Shown piece after piece: positions 7,201 through 9,994 of a stretch of DNA of 9,994 nt (position 1 is the first letter of the stretch; each line of letters starts with the position of its first letter). The stretch lies in the NCBI GenBank assembly GCA_041744735.1, contig JBGTKH010000657.1:1-9994 (forward strand), given 5' to 3'. Source of the stretch: JBGTKH01 sp041744735. Its GTDB lineage: Bacteria; Planctomycetota; Planctomycetia; Pirellulales; Pirellulaceae. The notes beneath the pieces were generated by a model. It ran no database searches. It worked only from the letters and a program-made list of their open reading frames with translations, and had not been told where the DNA came from. Both the position numbers and the translations under genes were made by a program.

Positions 7201-7605
7201 CAGTTGCCCGACGCCAAATTAGTCAGCATCGATTTCGAAACGGCCACCGCGACGTTTGCCTGCGCCGCCGACTCCGATCTCTTTCGCAATGCCACAACGC
7301 AGCAAATCACCGAACGTCTCGACAGCCGCATTCGTCAGCTTTCCGATCACACGCTCGGAATCAAGCCGCTGAGCACAACCCCACGTGAAAAATTGGAACT
7401 CATCGAGATCCCGATCACGGGCCTGGACTGCCAGGCTTGCTCACTGGCGGTCTACGACATCCTCGCCCGCATCGAAGGCGTCGAGCAGGCAACGGCCAGT
7501 TTCCATGACAGCCGAGCCACCGCCTGGATCGACCCCGCCAGAACCGATCGGGCCAAGTTGGAAGACGCCCTCAAACAACGAGGCGTGACACTCCCAAGTC
7601 GTTGA
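4288..7605 (+). CDS. Large secreted planctomycete cytochrome-type protein (PSCyt1-DUF1587-DUF1595-DUF1592-DUF1588-DUF1585) with C-terminal HMA-like domains
   Basis: The 1105-residue product starts with a Sec signal peptide (hydrophobic 8-22, likely cut after VLA22). PSCyt1 follows with heme site CYDCH (32-36). Then DUF1587 (about 113-178, 'LRRLTRTEYENTIRDLF'), a beta-rich central region without obvious motifs (about 181-400), DUF1595 (about 444-505), DUF1592 (about 534-660, 'ALACRLSYFLWNSLPDD'), DUF1588 (about 678-775, second heme site CASCH at 750-754) and DUF1585 (about 810-890). Two CxxCH sites suggest covalent c-type hemes and an electron-transfer or oxidative role outside the cytoplasm; the family reaction is not established. 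Unusual are two ferredoxin-like, HMA-type repeats at the end: about 948-1028, where the metal CxxC is replaced by Met959 and Arg962, and about 1037-1101 with intact GLDCQAC (Cys1048, Cys1051). Residues 509-532 come from an in-frame palindromic insertion. The start has GAGG 7 bases upstream. It is probably co-transcribed with the DUF1552 gene. Confidence 0.93.
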   Translation: MFRIPLKLVALISSLMCSAVLAQAPEFIESHCYDCHDANEKAGGLDLTALQLELTDSGNFARWVKIHDRVAAGEMPPKEVERPSADDVNVFTRWLRDSLIAAELAMSKDEPQLRRLTRTEYENTIRDLFDMPGIALAGILPADGQAHGFDKHPDALDISHVNVAKYLEAADHILDYAIVTRPDPPMIQKRRISLVNRGGFVAHIVMNGDGVLLKNKQPDPEFPPAAEQNHLDQGAHERWGSFRNGATVGLFRHEDESVSPYFSEHVTIYPARYRVRTSLWSFQWDQGKMLPGRGTEAARLSVVQLTGDGRGGQHPSYVLGYFDAPDTNAMEHEIVVWLNHNELIGFNTASLAPAANYYKPRRAMEFTGPGIAVDWLDIEGPLYESWPPLSHKLLFDELLLVELKAADHPGVRLPKRSRPRQIGAGMNRPDPEPGLWTVQSISAIEDADRLLAAFLPKLFRRPVSDEVRQQYVDVVRERLAAGDCFELAMRAAYRSALVAPDFLFHTEPVRWVADPTSSDREQKIGRVGDPTYCIDDYALACRLSYFLWNSLPDDQLMQHAAAGDLRQPKVLHLEVERLMQHPRSKRFVDDFVGQWLKLYQIAATDPDKKLYPEFSPYLQDSMVAETRVYFRELLGRDLDASHLMKSDFVMVNEKLATHYGIDDVSGCQIRHVPLPGDCPRGGFLTQASILKITANGTTTSPVPRGAFVLDRLLGEPPEPPPANVAAIEPDVRGTTTIRQQLAKHRDQTVCASCHRRIDPPGFALETFDVIGGFRNRYRSIGEGDLAPRGSIDPLIGISFRLGQPVDSSGELAGGQTFQDVRQYQSLLAADHDRLLNNLARQFVTYATGRAVGFSDRAMIDDIVRRVQARRGGVRTLLHEVVASPLFTSDMTTIEDPGDRVTQLLTNSATQPCRMMMTAALSDITTPVRRKVTHVEEPSPREFQFEDASTVAVQVTGLFMPERVAAFRTLLQQLPDAKLVSIDFETATATFACAADSDLFRNATTQQITERLDSRIRQLSDHTLGIKPLSTTPREKLELIEIPITGLDCQACSLAVYDILARIEGVEQATASFHDSRATAWIDPARTDRAKLEDALKQRGVTLPSR
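5812..5883. repeat. 72-bp in-frame imperfect palindrome inside the cytochrome gene (protein-coding palindromic element candidate)
   Basis: Arms 5812-5835 and 5860-5883 are complementary at 20 of 24 positions, with one further G-T pair. The stem continues inward with TCTTC (5836-5840) against GAAGA (5853-5857) past a 2-base bulge, leaving a 12-base loop. The unit covers exactly 24 codons (residues 509-532) in the linker between DUF1595 and DUF1592. The encoded peptide has WVADPT in the left part and GRVGDPTY in the right. Read on the opposite strand the same segment is also open for 24 codons and also ends in GRVSDPTY. No target-site duplication is obvious at the edges. This fits insertion of a small palindromic element that keeps the host frame open. 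Confidence 0.7.
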
Positions 7606-7630
7606 AATCACTGAAACCACGGGCAATTCC

Positions 7631-9022
7631 TCACTCGGTCAGTTTCGTAATCGGCGTCAGTTCAAGTTTGCGGAACTCGACCTCGGAACCTTCCGCTTGC
7701 AGCGCGATTTGTCCCTTCGTCGCGGTGCATTTGCCGCCGTGGTTCACCAAGTCGCCGTTGACCCACACCTTGATTTCATCCTTGACGCATTCGATGACCA
7801 TCGTGTTCCACTCACCCGGTTTCTTCTCTGAATCGTCAGTCAGATTGAAAATCCGCCGCGCCTTCCCCTCGGTGACTCCCCAAGTCTCCTGCGGGCCGCG
7901 CCGCTGGACCATGTCCGGCACGGTGACGTCCTCGGCGATGCACCAAAAATCGCCTGCGTGGCCGTGATTCATCTGCACCTCGATCGACTTGGGAAACATC
8001 TTGTACAGCGCTCGCGGCGTGGACGCGTGGACCAACACGCCGCAGTTGCCGGGCGTCGCTGCGAAGCGGTATTCCACTGCGAGGCGATAGCTTTCGTGCT
8101 GCGCATCGGTGATCAGATGGCCGCCCGGCTGGCCGAGACTCACCAGCAGACCGTCGCGCACGACGAACGGTGCTGGGGCAGCGGGGTCTTTATCCATACT
8201 CGGCACATCCATGTGCCAGCCTGTCAGATCCTTGCCGTTGAACAGATTCACGGACGTGGAATTCGACGATGATGACGACGCGTCCGGCTTTTTCTTCAGC
8301 GCCACGGCGATCGCCTGGGCGGCTTGGGCCGCGACAAACTGATTGCCGGCCGCGTTAAGGTGAACGCCGTCGCCGGTAAGAATCCCGCGCTGATTGTTTT
8401 CGGGATTGTGTTCTTTGAGGTAGTCGAGGAAGGCCTTGCGCAAATCGCACAATGTGGTGCCGGTTTCGGCCGCGACTTTGCGGCTGATCGCCGAGTATTC
8501 TTCCAGCATCGGGTCAAGCTCGTTCGAGCCGTCGGTCTTCTCGCCGATTGTGCTGGGAGTACAGAGCACAACCTTGGCATCGGCCGCAGTAATCTTCGCA
8601 ATCAGATCCCGCAAACCAGCTTCGAATCGATCCTTCGGCGTGCCGCGGCCGCTGGTGCTATGCCACACGTCGTTAATGCCGATGTAGATAAACACAATCG
8701 TCGGCTTCTTGGAGAGCACGTCACGATCGAGTCGCTCCTGCAGATTCGGGACCTTGTGGCCGCTGATCCCGGCATAGACAATCTTCACTCCCAACTCCGG
8801 CCTTTGTTTCTCGATCGCCTCAGCGATGAGCCGGCAATATCCGCCCGGCCCCGCGCCGCCTTGCGTGATGGAATCGCCGAAAAAGGCAATCACCTCGCCC
8901 TTCGCCAGCGGCGAGTCCGCGGCGGTCAAGGCTTCGACACCAACTGGTTCGGCGACGGATGGCGTTTCGAGCATCGCGAAGCCGGCAACACAAACAATCA
9001 TTGACAGAACAAAGCGAGTCAT
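7631..9022 (-). CDS. Secreted SGNH/GDSL hydrolase fused to a DUF1080 (LamG-like) domain
   Basis: The 463-residue product has a signal peptide (hydrophobic 4-18, likely cut after SVA24), so it is exported. The SGNH esterase domain (about 42-243) shows block I FFGDSITQ with nucleophile Ser51, block II Gly85, block III GIND with Asn117, and block V GDGVHLN with Asp218 and His221: a complete catalytic set for ester hydrolysis, for example deacetylation of carbohydrates. A serine-rich linker (249-257) leads to DUF1080 (about 258-456, beginning NLFNGKDLTGWH and containing ESYRLAVEYRF), a concanavalin-like fold found in many planctomycete proteins and in 3-keto-glycoside hydrolases. The combination suggests action on polysaccharides or glycosides, with the true substrate unknown. 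The ATG complement at 9020-9022 is preceded by AAAGGAGAGG (complement of 9027-9036). The gene converges on the cytochrome gene with a 25-bp gap. Confidence 0.93.
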   Translation of the reverse strand: MTRFVLSMIVCVAGFAMLETPSVAEPVGVEALTAADSPLAKGEVIAFFGDSITQGGAGPGGYCRLIAEAIEKQRPELGVKIVYAGISGHKVPNLQERLDRDVLSKKPTIVFIYIGINDVWHSTSGRGTPKDRFEAGLRDLIAKITAADAKVVLCTPSTIGEKTDGSNELDPMLEEYSAISRKVAAETGTTLCDLRKAFLDYLKEHNPENNQRGILTGDGVHLNAAGNQFVAAQAAQAIAVALKKKPDASSSSSNSTSVNLFNGKDLTGWHMDVPSMDKDPAAPAPFVVRDGLLVSLGQPGGHLITDAQHESYRLAVEYRFAATPGNCGVLVHASTPRALYKMFPKSIEVQMNHGHAGDFWCIAEDVTVPDMVQRRGPQETWGVTEGKARRIFNLTDDSEKKPGEWNTMVIECVKDEIKVWVNGDLVNHGGKCTATKGQIALQAEGSEVEFRKLELTPITKLTE

Positions 9023-9063
9023 ATTACCTCTCCTTTAGATTGGGCGGGAACATCGAAAGACGC

Positions 9064-9107
9064 ATTGTAGCCGAGTCGAAGGCCGTACAGCGGCCATGCC
9101 CATTGTA
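9064..9107 (-). promoter_or_regulatory. Possible promoter region of the SGNH-DUF1080 gene (two TACAAT boxes)
   Basis: On the - strand TACAAT occurs twice, at 9069-9064 and 9107-9102, both close to the sigma-70 -10 consensus and 42-85 bp upstream of the start codon. Neither has a convincing -35 box at 17 bp. Between them GGCCG/CGGCC (9081-9085 and 9091-9095) can form a 5-bp hairpin. The remainder of the 171-bp gap (9023-9193) shows nothing else recognisable. The gene may instead be read through from the upstream lactonase-like gene. Confidence 0.2.
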
Positions 9108-9193
9108 ATACCGAAATCGCAACGGCGGCCGTTGGATGAGAAACTCTCGTCGGTGCCTGGTCAATTCCTGTTTGCGGCTGATGGCGGCTTGGG

Positions 9194-9994
9194 TCACTTC
9201 AGCTCCATAAACCGTACGCAGACCGGGCTGGGCACTTGCACGCTCGACTCGGTCGGCGTCAGTTCGCCGGTGGATTGATTGATGCGAAACACAATCACGC
9301 TGCCGCCCGATTGATTCGCCACCAGCATGTATTGCCCCGTCGGCTCGATGGCGAAGTTGCGCGGCGTCTTGACACCCGTGCCTTGGTGGCCGACTGCCTT
9401 CAGCTCGCGCGTCTGCGGGTCGATCGAGAAGATCGCGATCGAGTTGTACGGGTCGCGATTCGAAACGTAGACGAAGTTGCCCGACGGATGCACGACGGTC
9501 TCCGCGGTGCTGCCCCCCTTGCGAACCGCGTCCTTGGGCAACGTCGACAGCACTTGCCGCTGCGTCAGGACGCCTTTCTCCGCGTGGTAATCGCAGGCGA
9601 TGATCGTCAGGTCGGACTCGCCGTTGATGAACGCGGTCTTGCCGTCGGGATGCCAGGCGAAATGGCGTGGGCCGGCCCCCTTCGGCGTGTCGAACGCGCC
9701 GTGCGGGGTCAGCGTCCCCTTGTCGGCGTCGAAGGCGTAGATGATGACTTTGTCCAAACCCAGGTCGCAGCAGAGAGCGAACTTGTTGGCCTGGTCGACG
9801 TGGATCGAATGCCCATTCTTCCGCGGCCCGACGTGCTGCTGGAACGACGAGGCCGGGCCGAGCTTGCCGTCCGCCGCGATCGGGATGCAGATGCAGCTTC
9901 CGCCGCTGTAGTTGGCGGCCAGGACATTCTGGCCCGTCGGATCAACGACCAGATGGCACGGCGCCCCGCCCTGCGACGGCTGCGAGTTGAGCAA
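9194..9994 (-). CDS. 7-bladed beta-propeller lactonase family protein (6-phosphogluconolactonase-like), C-terminal part
   Basis: The 266 or so visible residues are cut at the window edge; the frame is open to 9994, so the true start lies beyond it and about a quarter to a third of a typical 350-390-residue protein is missing. Family signatures are PCHLVVDPTGQNVLAANYSGGS at the visible N-terminus, GHSIHVD followed by CCDLGLDKVIIYAFD, GAGPRHFAWHPDGK, VYVSNRDPYNSIAIFSID and TPRNFAIEPTGQYMLVANQSGGS. These are blade repeats of the PF10282 lactonase fold. Cytoplasmic members (Pgl/YbhE type) hydrolyse 6-phosphogluconolactone in the pentose phosphate pathway, while many planctomycete paralogues are exported and of unknown substrate. 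The N-terminus needed to tell these apart is outside the window. The gene lies 171 bp upstream of, and in the same direction as, the SGNH-DUF1080 gene. Confidence 0.9.
   Translation of the reverse strand: MLNSQPSQGGAPCHLVVDPTGQNVLAANYSGGSCICIPIAADGKLGPASSFQQHVGPRKNGHSIHVDQANKFALCCDLGLDKVIIYAFDADKGTLTPHGAFDTPKGAGPRHFAWHPDGKTAFINGESDLTIIACDYHAEKGVLTQRQVLSTLPKDAVRKGGSTAETVVHPSGNFVYVSNRDPYNSIAIFSIDPQTRELKAVGHQGTGVKTPRNFAIEPTGQYMLVANQSGGSVIVFRINQSTGELTPTESSVQVPSPVCVRFMELK

Noticed and set aside
7606..7630. Bidirectional terminator between the convergent genes
   Set aside because: The 25-bp gap and its edges show no stable stem with T-runs on either strand.
8324..9004. 226-codon open frame on the + strand opposite the SGNH-DUF1080 gene
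   Set aside because: It overlaps a gene with a complete catalytic set, signal peptide and ribosome binding site on the other strand; it has no supporting features.
9096..9278. 60-codon open frame on the + strand between the two right-hand genes
   Set aside because: It overlaps the end of the lactonase-like gene, lacks a ribosome binding site and has no recognisable product.

Overview
The window looks like chromosomal DNA from a planctomycete (phylum Planctomycetota). The evidence is a DUF1552 protein next to a very large protein with the PSCyt1/DUF1587/DUF1595/DUF1592/DUF1588/DUF1585 domain series, and a DUF1080 domain protein. These families are strongly expanded in that phylum. The DNA is moderately GC-rich, with clear GGAG/GAGG-type ribosome binding sites before several genes. 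I see no tRNA, rRNA, CRISPR array, transposase or phage gene.

Layout. (a) Bases 3-131 are the end of a gene that enters from the left, possibly a stomatin/SPFH-type protein. (b) Bases 132-269 are a leader with two perfect 7-bp inverted repeats, followed by rtcB (RNA ligase) and rtcA (RNA 3'-phosphate cyclase) on the + strand. Their reading frames probably overlap by 8 bp, so they form an RNA end-processing and repair operon. (c) Next on the + strand are a Tat-exported DUF1552 protein (2938-4197) and a secreted 1105-residue di-heme-type protein (4288-7605). The 90-bp gap between them holds a perfect 26-bp inverted repeat built on a 16-bp period. (d) Converging from the right on the - strand are a secreted SGNH hydrolase fused to a DUF1080 domain (7631-9022) and the C-terminal part of a 7-bladed beta-propeller lactonase-like protein (9194-9994), which runs off the right edge. 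Only 25 bp separate the convergent stops at 7605 and 7631, and I see no clear terminator hairpin there.

Functionally there are two themes: cytoplasmic RNA repair (rtcBA), and exported proteins of the kind planctomycetes carry in large numbers, probably for degrading or oxidising complex carbon compounds.

The most unusual signals are: (1) a 72-bp imperfect palindrome lying exactly in frame inside the large cytochrome gene, adding 24 residues between two conserved domains and resembling in principle the protein-coding palindromic elements of Rickettsia; (2) a C-terminal pair of HMA-like (heavy-metal-associated) domains on the same protein, one with CxxC and one that has lost it; (3) the 16-bp-period palindrome whose last repeat copy carries that gene's ribosome binding site. 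No complete new defence or mobile system is visible.
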